DNA of 64,000 bases from Streptomyces sp. MUM 203J (GCF_022414595.1 NZ_JADWYO010000009.1:62001-126000); one strand, 5' to 3'; shown: positions 25,543 to 34,391, numbered from the stretch's first letter. A program made the numbers and translations. The notes: generated by a model from the letters alone, not told the origin.

Positions 25543-26316
25543 ATGACGACACCGACGACGGCTGCGGCGCACAACGCCGGTGAGACGCAACGGAGAACGC
25601 TCTGGCCGGGCGTCGCGGGGATCGCGTCCGGTGTGCTGCTGCTCGTCTCCCTGCTGGTCGTGCTCGCCGTCAGCCCGGACGTCCGGGGGCGGGAGGGACT
25701 GCGGGAGACGTTCCTGTTCTACCTCGACCAGGGCAACCTCGATCTGTCCGTCGCCATGGCGACGGTCCAGCTGGTGGCGGCGGTGCTGTTCGTGTGGTTC
25801 CTTGCGGCGCTGGCCCGGCTGGCCGGGAACCGGTCGCATCTGGTGCTCGGTTCCGGGGTGGCCTTCACCGTGCTGCTGCTGGTGGCGGCGCTCACCGGGT
25901 CCGTCTTCGCGCTCTCCGTGAACAGCACGGAGGTGGTCCGGGTGACCCTCCCGACCACGGTGATCGCGATTCTGCTGCTGGACATGGCGTACGCGGCGTA
26001 CATTGCCGCCATGGCCGTGGCGGCGGTGCTGCTGTTCACGGTGTGGCGGGTGTCGGTGACGACCGGGGCGGTCCCCGTGTGGCTGGGCTGGTTCGGGTTC
26101 GCCGTGGCCGTGGCGTCGCTCGCGGGGCCGTACACCGCCTGGCTCACCGCGCCGTTGATGGCGGTGTGGATCCTGCTGGCAGGACTGCTGCTGGTGCTGA
26201 GGCCGCCGGCGACGGCGATGGCCGAGCCACCGGGTGCGGGACCGGCTGCGGCCGGGACGCCCGGTGCGCGGGCTTCGGACGCCGGCCCTCCCCGGGGGGA
26301 GCCTCCACTGCCCTGA
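25543..26316 (+). CDS. Polytopic membrane protein
   Basis: A 257-aa protein with about six hydrophobic helices between residues 27 and 225 and a Pro/Ala/Gly-rich cytoplasmic tail. No family was recognised. The ATG at 25543 follows GTGGAGG, and an upstream GTG in frame is less likely. It is 53 nt downstream of the NamZ-like gene, and a shared transcript is possible. Confidence 0.75.
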   Translation: MTTPTTAAAHNAGETQRRTLWPGVAGIASGVLLLVSLLVVLAVSPDVRGREGLRETFLFYLDQGNLDLSVAMATVQLVAAVLFVWFLAALARLAGNRSHLVLGSGVAFTVLLLVAALTGSVFALSVNSTEVVRVTLPTTVIAILLLDMAYAAYIAAMAVAAVLLFTVWRVSVTTGAVPVWLGWFGFAVAVASLAGPYTAWLTAPLMAVWILLAGLLLVLRPPATAMAEPPGAGPAAAGTPGARASDAGPPRGEPPLP

Positions 26317-26464
26317 AGTGCTCCGAACACCTCCGCCGCCGCTTCCGTATCTCTGATGGGGCGTCCCCGTAATGGGATCCATCCGTTTTCCGATGGAGCC
26401 GGATGACGGTGCCCGTACGTCCATTCAGCGACGGTGGAGTACCCGCGACGGAGGTGGCGGAGTG

Positions 26465-26950
26465 ATGGCCGGTTTCCGAAGTCTCGCCAGACAGGTGCGC
26501 GATCCGCGGTGCGACCCGGCACTGCGGCGTTACTCACTGCGCAAGTGCCTTGAGCGGTTCGCCCCGTACGGGCACCGCGCGACCTGGCACCACTTGTGCT
26601 CCCGCCACCGGTTCGGGCCGGAGGACCGGGACGCCGACCCGGCGCGGCTGGTGGCCGCGCTGGAGGAACTGGAGGAGGCGCGGGCGGTGTGGCTCGCGTA
26701 CGAGCGGCGGTTCGCGGAGCGGCGCAGGCGGGAGAAGCACCTGGGGCTGCGCCGCCCGGCCGCGGTCGACGAGTGGCACCGGCGCGCGTGGGGCGGCAAC
26801 GGGGTGGCCGGGTGCCTGGATCCGGGGCTGCGGCCGGCCGCGCCGCTGGGAGAGGTGCTGCGGCAGCTGATCGCCGCGCTGGAGTCGGCGCCCGGGCCGG
26901 ACCGGCCGGCCGCCGGGGGCCCGGCCCCCGGGCCCCCGGTTCGCGCCTGA
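26465..26950 (+). CDS. Basic hypothetical protein
   Basis: A 161-aa soluble, Arg-rich protein with no recognised domain. A central helix (VAALEELEEARAVWLAYERRF) and an N-terminal Cys/His-containing block (RKCLERFAPYGHRATWHHLCSRH) could bind metal or nucleic acid. The GTG directly before the ATG is also a possible start; GGAGG lies 10 nt upstream. It converges on soxR. Confidence 0.6.
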   Translation: MAGFRSLARQVRDPRCDPALRRYSLRKCLERFAPYGHRATWHHLCSRHRFGPEDRDADPARLVAALEELEEARAVWLAYERRFAERRRREKHLGLRRPAAVDEWHRRAWGGNGVAGCLDPGLRPAAPLGEVLRQLIAALESAPGPDRPAAGGPAPGPPVRA

Positions 26951-26962
26951 CGGCGCTCGTCG

Positions 26963-27442
26963 TCACGCGCCGGGCCGGTCCTGCCGACGGTGTTCGGGGA
27001 GGAGACGGGAGCCGACGACGCGCTGGCCGAAGATGTCGTCCGGGTTGGACAGCACGCAGTTCTTCATGGACAGGCAGCCGCACCCGATGCAGTCGGTGAG
27101 CGTGTCCCGGAGCTTGGCCAGCTGCTCTATGCGCGCGTCGAGTTCCGCCCGCCACAGCTGGGACATCCGCGCCCAGTCCGCCCGGGTGGGGGTGCGCCCC
27201 TCGGGGAGTTCCGCAAGGGCCTCGCGGATCGTGGCGAGCGGGATGCCGACACGCTGTGCCGCGCGGATGAAGGCGACGCGGCGCAGTGTGTCCCGGCTGT
27301 AGCGGCGCTGGTTGCCACTGGTGCGGCGGCTGGAGATGAGGCCCTTGGTCTCGTAGAAGTGCAGGGCCGAGACGGCGGCTCCGCTGCGCGCGGAGAGCTG
27401 GCCGACGGTGAGCTCTTGGATCTTCTCGGGAATCTGTGGCAC
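26963..27442 (-). CDS. soxR: Redox-sensitive activator SoxR
   Basis: A 159-aa MerR-family regulator. The HTH is at about 11-75 (ELTVGQLSARSGAAVSALHFYETKGLI). A dimerisation helix follows, then the four-cysteine [2Fe-2S] motif CIGCGCLSMKNC (about 118-129). In Streptomyces SoxR responds to redox-active antibiotics and switches on a small set of efflux and oxidoreductase genes. GTG start (VPQIPEKIQELTVG), matching the usual N-terminus. It is divergent from the MaoC gene. No SoxR box was seen in this gap. Confidence 0.95.
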   Translation of the reverse strand: MPQIPEKIQELTVGQLSARSGAAVSALHFYETKGLISSRRTSGNQRRYSRDTLRRVAFIRAAQRVGIPLATIREALAELPEGRTPTRADWARMSQLWRAELDARIEQLAKLRDTLTDCIGCGCLSMKNCVLSNPDDIFGQRVVGSRLLPEHRRQDRPGA

Positions 27443-27463
27443 CCCCCAGAGCCTACTGATCCG

Positions 27464-27509
27464 TTGACAGGAGCGACCCCTCGGCGCATGCTGAGCAAGC
27501 GCTTGCACA
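27464..27509 (+). promoter_or_regulatory. Promoter and operator of the MaoC gene
   Basis: TTGACA (27464-27469), 17 nt, CATGCT (27487-27492), then the palindrome GCAAGCGCTTGC (27495-27506) over the expected start point. The 13-mer TGAGCAAGCGCTT (27492-27504) recurs at 28717-28729, upstream of the TetR gene that converges on maoC. Confidence 0.7.
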
Positions 27510-27526
27510 GTCGAGGGAGGGCAGGG

Positions 27527-27991
27527 ATGACGCAACCCAGGGTGTTCACGTCCGCCGACGAGCTGCGGGCCGCGGTCGGGGAGCGGCTCGGCTACAGCGA
27601 CTGGCTGGAGGTGGACCAGAAGCGGATCGACCTGTTCGCGGAGGCGACCGGCGACCACCAGTGGATCCACGTGGATCCGCAGGCCGCGGCGCGGGGGCCC
27701 TTCGGCACGACGATCGCGCACGGCTACCTGACGCTGTCCCTGCTGCCCGCGCTCGTCCCGCAGCTGCTGCGGGTGGAGGGCGTGACGATGGGCCTCAACT
27801 ACGGGGCGAACAAAGTGCGTTTCCCGGCTCCGGTGCCGGTGGGATCGCGGCTGCGGGCGACCGCCGCGCTGAAGGAGGTCACGGATGTGCCCGGCGGGGG
27901 CGCGCAGCTGACGCTCACGGTGACCGTGGAGCGGGAGGGCGGCGACAAGCCGGTGTGCGTGGCGGAGCCGGTGTACCGCTACGCCTTCTGA
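27527..27991 (+). CDS. MaoC-family (R)-specific enoyl-CoA hydratase
   Basis: A 154-aa hot-dog fold hydratase. The hydratase motif is complete: GDHQWIHVD with the catalytic Asp and His, followed by FGTTIAHGYLTLSLL. Such enzymes add water to trans-2-enoyl-CoA in beta-oxidation. The C-terminus CVAEPVYRYAF is typical. ATG after GGGAGGGCAGGG. It converges on the TetR gene with a 13-bp overlap, and its promoter carries that regulator's presumed operator. Confidence 0.92.
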   Translation: MTQPRVFTSADELRAAVGERLGYSDWLEVDQKRIDLFAEATGDHQWIHVDPQAAARGPFGTTIAHGYLTLSLLPALVPQLLRVEGVTMGLNYGANKVRFPAPVPVGSRLRATAALKEVTDVPGGGAQLTLTVTVEREGGDKPVCVAEPVYRYAF

Positions 27992-28656
27992 CGGCCGCCT
28001 GCGGCCGCCCCCGGCTGCCGCCCGGCGCCGACCATGCGCAGCACGAGCCCGGCGTACAGCTCACCGACCTCCTCAGGGGTACGGCGGCCCCGTACGTTGA
28101 ACCAGCGGGCCACATCGATGCAGAGCGACAGCACGGCGACGGCGGTGCCGCGGACGTCGTCGACGTCGAACTCGCCTGCCGCGATGCCCTCCTCGACGAT
28201 GCGCCGGACCACCGCGTCGCTCTGGCGGCGCAGCGCCACGATCTCGTCGCGGTGCTCGGGGCGCAGCGCGTCGAGTTCGTACTGGACGACGCGGGCGGTG
28301 GCGTACCGTCCGGCGTGCCAGCGGACGAAGGACCGTACGGCGCCGGCCAGCCGCTCGGCGGCGGTGCCGGGTCCGGCGGCGGCACTCTCCAGGATCTCCA
28401 GGGCCTTGGTGTGGCCGATGCTGCTGATCCGGTGGAGCAGCTCTTCCTTGGTCTTGTAGTGGATGTAGAGCGCGGCGGGGCTCATTCCGGCGCGGCCGGC
28501 GATGTCCCGGGTGGTGGTGGCGTGGTAGCCGCGCTCCGCGAACGCCTCGACGGCGGCCACGAGCAGCCGCCGGGCCGCCTCCGGGGCGACCTCGCCCCAC
28601 GGCGCGTCGTCACCGCCGTCGGCTGCGTTGCCCGCCGTGTCCTCCGCCGTGCTCAT
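27979..28656 (-). CDS. TetR-family regulator (MaoC regulon)
   Basis: A 225-aa repressor. The HTH (about 28-75) reads RLLVAAVEAFAERGYHATTTRDIAGRAGMSPAALYIHYKTKEELL. The C-terminal ligand domain is like fatty acyl-CoA regulators. It overlaps the 3' end of maoC by 13 bp. The operator TGAGCAAGCGCTT lies 61 nt upstream of its start and again at the maoC promoter, so it probably represses both itself and maoC. A 9-bp hairpin (28678-28698) is in its leader. Confidence 0.9.
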   Translation of the reverse strand: MSTAEDTAGNAADGGDDAPWGEVAPEAARRLLVAAVEAFAERGYHATTTRDIAGRAGMSPAALYIHYKTKEELLHRISSIGHTKALEILESAAAGPGTAAERLAGAVRSFVRWHAGRYATARVVQYELDALRPEHRDEIVALRRQSDAVVRRIVEEGIAAGEFDVDDVRGTAVAVLSLCIDVARWFNVRGRRTPEEVGELYAGLVLRMVGAGRQPGAAAGGRQKA

Positions 28657-28677
28657 CGTTCGCCCCTTCCCGCGATA

Positions 28678-28698
28678 CGGGCCCGCACTGCGGGCCCG
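28678..28698 (-). promoter_or_regulatory. Hairpin in the TetR leader
   Basis: CGGGCCCGC, 3 nt, GCGGGCCCG. Perfect 9-bp arms about 22 nt before the TetR start codon. May be an attenuating or stabilising RNA structure. Confidence 0.45.
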
Positions 28699-28716
28699 AA
28701 CACCATACCGCGATGG

Positions 28717-28730
28717 TGAGCAAGCGCTTA
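28717..28730. promoter_or_regulatory. TetR operator copy upstream of the regulator
   Basis: TGAGCAAGCGCTTA. The first 13 bases are identical to the site at 27492-27504. It overlaps the last codon of the YiaA/B gene. Confidence 0.65.
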
Positions 28731-29015
28731 GAGCTTCTGGAACGGGTCGTGCTCGGCCAGCAGCTTCTCCAGCCGGGCCTGGTCGACACGGCTGACGATC
28801 TGCCCGGCCTCCTGCCGGTCGCGGACGACCTTGGCGAGGGTGAAGGCGGAGGTCGTGAGGTAGAGCACGGCGATGCCGAGGAAGGCACGGACCCAGATGT
28901 CGGCCTCCAGGTTGACGACGCCGAGCGTGACGGCCCCGAGGGCGACGGCGAAGGAGGCGACGGCCTGACCGTAGTAGGCGGCGGTGTTCTTGTTCTTGAG
29001 CGGCGTGTCGGACAT
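28728..29015 (-). CDS. YiaA/YiaB-type inner membrane protein
   Basis: A 95-aa protein with two membrane helices (about 14-32 and 36-56) and a short charged tail. The pattern NTAAYYGQAVASFAVALGAVTLGVVNLEADIWVRAF is like the YiaA/YiaB domain. Function is unknown. The ATG MSDTPLKNKN is chosen over a longer frame. It lies directly upstream of the TetR gene on the same strand. Confidence 0.82.
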   Translation of the reverse strand: MSDTPLKNKNTAAYYGQAVASFAVALGAVTLGVVNLEADIWVRAFLGIAVLYLTTSAFTLAKVVRDRQEAGQIVSRVDQARLEKLLAEHDPFQKL

Positions 29016-29100
29016 GACCCCAGCCTGCGGCCCGTGTGACCCTCCGCACATCCGTCGCGCTACTCAGATTCCGTACTCAGGGAGGCCGGGCGGCATGGCC

Positions 29101-30267
29101 TCAGAACGCGGAGACCCCGGTCAGCGCGCGGCCGATGACGAGCTTCTGGATCTGGCTCGTGCCCTCGTAGAGGGTCATCACGCGTGCGTCCCGCAGGAGT
29201 TTGCCCACCGGGTACTCGTCGATGTAGCCGTAGCCGCCGAAGACCTGGAGGGCGTTGTTGGCGCAGCGCACGGCCGCCTCCGAGGCGAAGAGCTTGGCCC
29301 GGGAGGCCGCGGTGGCGAAGTCCCGGCCGCGGTCCACGAGGTCGGCGACCCGCCAGGTGAGGAGCCGGGCCGCCTCGACGTCCACGGAGATGTCGCTGAT
29401 CAGCTCCTGCACCAGCTGGTACGAGGCGATGGGCCTGCCGAACTGCTCCCGCTCCCCCGCGTAGCCGACGGCCGCGTCGAGGGCCGCCTGGGCGATGCCG
29501 ACGCAGCCCGCGGCGACGGACATCCGGCCCTTGGCTAGGGCCGACATGGCGATGGCGAAGCCCTTGCCCTCCGGGCCGAGGAGGGCGCCGGGCGGCACCC
29601 GGACGTCCTGGAGCACCAGCTCCGCGGTGGCCTGGCCGCGCAGGCCGAGTTTGCCGTGCACGGGGCGGCGGGTGAGCCCCGGCGTGTCGGCGGGGACGAG
29701 GAACGCGGAGATGCCCCGGTGGCCGGGCGTGTCGTTCGTACGGGCGAAGAGCAGGACGACGTCGGCCCAGGTGCCGTTGGTGATGAACATCTTGGAGCCG
29801 TTGACGACCCAGTCACGGCCGGGCGCCTCGCGTACCGCCCGGGTGGCGAGCCCCGCCGCGTCGGAGCCCGTGCCGGGCTCGGTGAGCCCGAAGCAGCCCA
29901 GCGCCTCACCGGAGGTGAGCCGCGGCAGCCAGCGCCGCTTCTGCCCCTCGTCGCCCCAGGCCGCGATCGTCTTGGCGACCAGCCCGAGGGAGACGGAGAC
30001 GATGCCGCGCACGGACGAGTCGCCGCGGCCCAGTTCCTCGTTGACGAGGCAGTACGAGAGGTGGTCGCCGCCCGAACCGCCGTACTGCTCCGGGACGGTG
30101 AGCCCGAGGAAGCCGAGGGCCCCGAGCTTGCGCACGATCGCCGGGTCGACGGACTCGGCGCGGTCCCAGTCGGAGGCGTACGGGGTGACCTCGCGGCGGA
30201 CGAAGTCCTCGGCCAGCCTGCGGGCCGCCTGCTGCTCCTCGCTCAGCTCCAGGTTGACGCCTGTCAC
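29101..30267 (-). CDS. Acyl-CoA dehydrogenase
   Basis: A 388-aa flavoenzyme of beta-oxidation. It contains GCFGLTEPGTGSDAAG (about 130-145), MFITNGTWAD, REQFGRPIASYQLVQ and the catalytic Glu in LYEGTSQIQ near the C-terminus. The catalytic Glu is intact, unlike in the ACAD at 18532. GTG start (VTGVNLELSEEQ) after AAAGGGGG. It is divergent from a TetR gene, with the shared operator at 30281-30299 between them. Confidence 0.93.
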   Translation of the reverse strand: MTGVNLELSEEQQAARRLAEDFVRREVTPYASDWDRAESVDPAIVRKLGALGFLGLTVPEQYGGSGGDHLSYCLVNEELGRGDSSVRGIVSVSLGLVAKTIAAWGDEGQKRRWLPRLTSGEALGCFGLTEPGTGSDAAGLATRAVREAPGRDWVVNGSKMFITNGTWADVVLLFARTNDTPGHRGISAFLVPADTPGLTRRPVHGKLGLRGQATAELVLQDVRVPPGALLGPEGKGFAIAMSALAKGRMSVAAGCVGIAQAALDAAVGYAGEREQFGRPIASYQLVQELISDISVDVEAARLLTWRVADLVDRGRDFATAASRAKLFASEAAVRCANNALQVFGGYGYIDEYPVGKLLRDARVMTLYEGTSQIQKLVIGRALTGVSAF

Positions 30268-30280
30268 GCCGGCCCCCTTT

Positions 30281-30299
30281 AAATTATCACTGCTAGTTT
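30281..30299. promoter_or_regulatory. TetR operator between ACAD and its regulator
   Basis: AAATTA, 7 nt, TAGTTT. The same architecture AAACTA-N7-TAGTTT is at 33735-33753, and both are followed by TTC(T/G)GTCG. Confidence 0.7.
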
Positions 30300-30327
30300 T
30301 CGGTCGGGCAGCCCTACTATGTGCCGC

Positions 30328-31038
30328 ATGGCCCGACCACGCAAGCCCCTGCTCAGCCGAGAACGCATCGTCGCCGCGGCGGCGGCCCTGGTGGACGCGG
30401 AGGGGCTCGACGCGGTCTCGACCCGGCGGCTGGCCGCCGAACTGGGGGTCAGCGGGCCGTCGCTGTACAACCACTTCCGGACGAAGGACGAGATCCTGGA
30501 GGCGGTCGCGGACGCGGTGAGCGCGCGGGTCGACCTGTCGATGTTCGACGAGGCGGACCCCCGGGACTGGCGCACGGCGCTGCACGACTGGGCGGTGTCC
30601 TATCGGGCGGCGCTCAGCGCGCACCCGAACATCGTGCCGGTCCTGGCCCGGGGGCCGGGGCGCAGGCCCGCGGGCCTCCGGGTGGCGGACGCGGTGTTCG
30701 GCGCGATGGTGCGCGCCGGGTGGCCCCCGGCGCAGGCGACGCATATCGGGGCGCTCATGCGGTACTTCATCACCGGCTCGGCGCTGGGGTCGTTCGCGCG
30801 GGGATTCGTCGATGACGCGGGGGCGTACGATCCGGCCGACTATCCGCACCTGGGACAGGCGCACCTGCTGGCGGAGCACCAGCGGCAGGTCGACGAGGGC
30901 GCCTTCGAGACGGGGCTCCAGGCGCTGCTGGAGGGGCTGGCGGTGCGGTTCGGGGCGGGAGCCGGGGACGGCTGCCCTGCCCCGCCCCCTCGCGAACCCG
31001 GGGGCACCGCCCCCGGCCCCCAGGACCGCCCCCGCTAG
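30328..31038 (+). CDS. TetR-family regulator (ACAD / ADH-ALDH)
   Basis: A 236-aa repressor. The HTH (about 10-55) reads RERIVAAAAALVDAEGLDAVSTRRLAAELGVSGPSLYNHFRTKDEIL. The C-terminal part (about 75-210) resembles the TetR_C_1-type ligand domain, and the end is a Pro/Gly-rich tail. The ATG MARPRKP is preferred over a start 9 nt upstream. It is divergent from the ACAD. Operator copies suggest that it controls itself, the ACAD, and the alcohol/aldehyde dehydrogenase operon downstream. Confidence 0.9.
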   Translation: MARPRKPLLSRERIVAAAAALVDAEGLDAVSTRRLAAELGVSGPSLYNHFRTKDEILEAVADAVSARVDLSMFDEADPRDWRTALHDWAVSYRAALSAHPNIVPVLARGPGRRPAGLRVADAVFGAMVRAGWPPAQATHIGALMRYFITGSALGSFARGFVDDAGAYDPADYPHLGQAHLLAEHQRQVDEGAFETGLQALLEGLAVRFGAGAGDGCPAPPPREPGGTAPGPQDRPR

Positions 31039-31117
31039 CTCAGCGAGCGGGGAGCGCTCCTGGAGACGGCGCGCCTGTCCCCGGACACCGGACGGGGCAC
31101 GGGCGGGCCGCTCGTGC

Positions 31118-32221
31118 TCAGGCTCCCGGCGTGCTCGGATCGAAGACCACCAGTGCCCGGCCGCCCTTCCCCGCGCGCATGTTGTCGAAGGCCGTCGGGA
31201 TGTCCTCCAGGCCGATCCGGTCCGTGACCAGGGCGGACAGATCCAGGCGGCCCTCACGGACGTGCTCCGCCAGGACCGGGAGGTCTTCGGCCGGGCTGGA
31301 GTTTCCGTACACGCAGCCGGAGAGGGTGCGGCCCCAGTGGAAGATCTCCAGGGCGTTGAAGGAGACCTGCTGGTCCTTGCCGCCGATCCCGACGACCGTG
31401 GTGCGGCCGCCGCGGCGGGTGGAGTCCCAGGCGGTACGGATGGTGTCGGCCCGGCCGACGCACTCGACGGCCACGTCCGCGCCCTGCCCGCCGGTCAGTC
31501 CGCGGATCTCCCTGGCGGTGGTGCCGGAGGCGAGGACGAACTCCGTCGCGCCCGCCGCCCGCGCCAGGGCCTCCTTCTCCTCCGACACGTCCACCGCGAC
31601 GACCGGCCCCGCACCCGCGATACGCGCCGCCTGGAGCGCGGCCAGGCCGACCCCGCCCACGCCGAACACGGCGACGGACTCGCCCTCGCGGACGCGGGCG
31701 GAGTGGTGGACCGCGCCGTAGCCGGTGAGCACGGCGCAGCCGAGCAGGGCGGCGTCGGTGAGCGGCACCCCGTCGGGGACGGGCAGCACGCAGTTCGCGG
31801 CGACCACGGTCTCCTCCGCGAACGCGGCAACGTTCAGGCCCGGGTGCAGCTCGGTGCCGTCCTCGGTGACGGCGTGCACCCGCCCCACCCCGGTGAGCGC
31901 GTCGGCGCAGAGCCACACCTCACCGAGCCCGCAGTGATGGCAGGTCCCGCACGACGGGGCCCAGTTGAGGACCACGCCGTCACCCGGTGCGACACGGGTG
32001 ACCCCTTCACCGACCGCGACGACCGTCCCGGCGCCCTCGTGTCCGAGTACGGCCGGGACGGGCACGCGCATGGTGCCGTTCGACAGGGACAGGTCGGAGT
32101 GGCAGACCCCGGCGGCGGCAAGGCGCACCCGGACCTGTCCGGGCCCGGGCTCGGGCAGGTCGATGCGGGTTATCTCCAGCGGAGACCCGACGGACGGCAG
32201 GACGGCGGCACGGACGACCAC
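31118..32221 (-). CDS. Zinc-dependent alcohol dehydrogenase
   Basis: A 367-aa class III-like MDR. The catalytic zinc ligand is in GVCHSD, followed by GHEGAG and the structural zinc cysteines in CGTCHHCGLGEVWLC. The NAD motif is GVGGVGLAALQAARIAG (about 183-199). It probably oxidises a primary alcohol or hydroxyacyl derivative to an aldehyde for the adjacent ALDH. GTG start after GGGAGAAAC. Second gene of an ALDH-ADH operon. Confidence 0.92.
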   Translation of the reverse strand: MVVRAAVLPSVGSPLEITRIDLPEPGPGQVRVRLAAAGVCHSDLSLSNGTMRVPVPAVLGHEGAGTVVAVGEGVTRVAPGDGVVLNWAPSCGTCHHCGLGEVWLCADALTGVGRVHAVTEDGTELHPGLNVAAFAEETVVAANCVLPVPDGVPLTDAALLGCAVLTGYGAVHHSARVREGESVAVFGVGGVGLAALQAARIAGAGPVVAVDVSEEKEALARAAGATEFVLASGTTAREIRGLTGGQGADVAVECVGRADTIRTAWDSTRRGGRTTVVGIGGKDQQVSFNALEIFHWGRTLSGCVYGNSSPAEDLPVLAEHVREGRLDLSALVTDRIGLEDIPTAFDNMRAGKGGRALVVFDPSTPGA

Positions 32222-32269
32222 GATCGGTTTCTCCCGAAGCAGGGGGCGGGTTGGGTTGGTGGAACGGGC

Positions 32270-33661
32270 TCAGAACTGGAGCGACTTGGTGTGCAGGTAC
32301 TCGGTCAGGCCGTGAGCGCCCAGCTCCCGGCCGATGCCGGACCGCTTGTAGCCGCCGAAGGGGGCGAGCGCGTTGAACCGGCCGCCGTTGACGTCGATCT
32401 GCCCGGCCTCCATACGGCGGGCGAACGCCGTGGCCGCCTCCGGCTCGCCCCACACCGCGCCCGCCAGGCCGTAGTCGGTGCCGTTGGCGATCCGCAGGGC
32501 GTCCTCCTCGTCCTCGTACCGCAGGAACACGACGACCGGGCCGAAGATCTCCTCCTGGGCGATGGTCATCTCGGGGGTGACGTCGGCGAAGAGGGTGGGG
32601 CTGACGTAGAAGCCGCGCGCCAGCGGCGGCGTGGGGCCGCCGGTCACCAGGCGGGCACCCTCCGCGATGCCCTTCTCGATGTAGCCCACGACCCGGTCCC
32701 GCTGGGCGGCGCTGACGAGCGGGCCGAGCCGCTCCCCCGGCACATACCCGGCGAGCGCCTCGGCGGCCACGGCCACGGCCTCCTCGTACCGGTCCCTGTG
32801 GACGAGGACCCGGGTGAGCGCGCTGCACCGCTGACCGGAGTTGGACAGGGCGTTGGCGAGGCTGCCCCTGACCGCCGCGGCCACGTCGGCACCGGGCAGC
32901 AGGACGCTCGCGGACTTGCCGCCCAGCTCCAGCGCGACGCGCTTGACGGCCCCGCCGGCGAGCGCGCCGACGCGGCGGCCGACGGCGGTGGATCCGGTGA
33001 AGGACACCATGTCCACGCCCTCGTGCTCGACGAGCGCCTGCCCGGCGACCGGGCCGAGGCCGGTGACCATGTTGAACACCCCGGCGGGAAGGCCCGACTC
33101 GTGCACCGCCTGCGCGAACAGCAGGGCGGTGAGCGGGGTGTTCTCGGCCGGCTTGAGCACCACCGTGCAGCCCGCGGCGAGCGCGGGGACCACCTTGGCG
33201 ACGATCTGGTGGAGGGGGTAGTTCCAGGGCGTGATCGCGCCGACCACGCCGACCGGCTCCATCAGCACGGTGGAGTTGCCGACCTTCTCCTCGAAGGGGT
33301 ACGTCGCGAGCAGCTCGGCGTACGAACCGGCGACGGCGACCGGCAGCCCCACGTGCACGGCCTGCGCCAGCTTCGGCGGGGCGCCCAGCTCGGCGGTGAC
33401 CGTCGCGGCGATCTCGTCCGCGCGGGCCGCCACCGCGTCGCGCAGGGCCGCGATCCGGGCCGCGCGCCGGGCGGGCGGGGTGGCCGCCCAGTCCGGGAAC
33501 GCGGCGCGCGCGGCCCGTACGGCCGCGTCCACGTCCTGTGCGGACCCGGCCGCCACATGGGCGATGACCTCCTCGGTCGCCGGGTTCACCACCGCGACGG
33601 ACTCGGCGGTGGTGACCGGCTGCCACGCCCCGTTGACGTAGCTCCCCTCGTGGACCTTCAT
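32270..33661 (-). CDS. NAD(P)-dependent aldehyde dehydrogenase
   Basis: A 463-aa enzyme with the ALDH landmarks: PWNYPLHQIVAKVVPALAAG, KPAENTPLTAL, the catalytic Glu in LELGGKS and the catalytic Cys in SGQRCSA (about 272). EEIFGPV is also present. It turns an aldehyde into the carboxylic acid, likely the product of the downstream alcohol dehydrogenase. ATG start. The operator at 33735-33753 lies about 75 nt upstream. Confidence 0.93.
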   Translation of the reverse strand: MKVHEGSYVNGAWQPVTTAESVAVVNPATEEVIAHVAAGSAQDVDAAVRAARAAFPDWAATPPARRAARIAALRDAVAARADEIAATVTAELGAPPKLAQAVHVGLPVAVAGSYAELLATYPFEEKVGNSTVLMEPVGVVGAITPWNYPLHQIVAKVVPALAAGCTVVLKPAENTPLTALLFAQAVHESGLPAGVFNMVTGLGPVAGQALVEHEGVDMVSFTGSTAVGRRVGALAGGAVKRVALELGGKSASVLLPGADVAAAVRGSLANALSNSGQRCSALTRVLVHRDRYEEAVAVAAEALAGYVPGERLGPLVSAAQRDRVVGYIEKGIAEGARLVTGGPTPPLARGFYVSPTLFADVTPEMTIAQEEIFGPVVVFLRYEDEEDALRIANGTDYGLAGAVWGEPEAATAFARRMEAGQIDVNGGRFNALAPFGGYKRSGIGRELGAHGLTEYLHTKSLQF

Positions 33662-33734
33662 CGCTGCTCCCTGCTCGACCCGGTGACCGGCGATCCGATG
33701 ACCCGATGACCTGTTGACCCTCTGGCTGCGAACC

Positions 33735-33753
33735 AAACTAGCGGCGGTAGTTT
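33735..33753. promoter_or_regulatory. TetR operator upstream of ALDH-ADH operon
   Basis: AAACTA, 7 nt, TAGTTT: perfect 6-bp arms, same layout as at 30281-30299. Confidence 0.7.
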
Positions 33754-33825
33754 TCTGTCGCCAGGGGGACCGGGCGGCGGGACGGCACGATCCTGCCATC
33801 CCGGCGGGGGACGGACCCGGCCGGG

Positions 33826-34314
33826 TCAGAAGGCCACGCGTACGCGATCGTCGACACGGGCGACGGATTCCTGGGCGAACATGTCCGTGTACACGCCCCT
33901 GATCCGTTCGATCCGGGCCCGGGCCGCCTCGGCCTCGCTCGACGGATACAGCAGGATCAGCTCGTACGACCGCTCACGCACGATCGCCCCGGACGCACCC
34001 CGCCACTGGCCGCGCCCCTCCTGGACCGTGAGACCGTCCGGGAAGCGGGGGGTGACCTCATGGTCGACGAACGCCATGAACTGCCGGTCGGTGACGGCGG
34101 GCCCGCCGTCCGGACGTTCGGTGCCGAAGAGCAGGCGGGTCTCGACGAAGGGCCGGGCGCCGGCAGGGGAGGCGGCGGGCGGGGGCGCCCCGTCGGCGAG
34201 GGTGGCGTACGCGGTGGGGGCGGCGGCTCCGAGCAGCGCGGCGGCTGCCAGGGCGACGGGGAGGCGGGCGCGGGGCGAGACGCGGGTGCGGGTGCCGGCG
34301 GACTTGGCGGACAT
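33826..34314 (-). CDS. Secreted DUF3574 protein
   Basis: A 162-aa protein with a signal peptide (about 1-39). The DUF3574 body runs from FVETRLLFGTERPDG through FMAFVDHEVTPRFPDGLTVQEGRGQWRG to YELILLYP. The family is of unknown function. ATG after GAGGAGAAC. It lies 77 nt downstream of the sortase gene on the same strand, so co-expression is possible. Confidence 0.85.
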   Translation of the reverse strand: MSAKSAGTRTRVSPRARLPVALAAAALLGAAAPTAYATLADGAPPPAASPAGARPFVETRLLFGTERPDGGPAVTDRQFMAFVDHEVTPRFPDGLTVQEGRGQWRGASGAIVRERSYELILLYPSSEAEAARARIERIRGVYTDMFAQESVARVDDRVRVAF

Positions 34315-34391
34315 AAAAGCGTTCTCCTCTTGCCTTGTGGGTCGCGGTCGCGCGAGGACAGCGATCACTCTTGCAGGGAGTGATCGGATCG

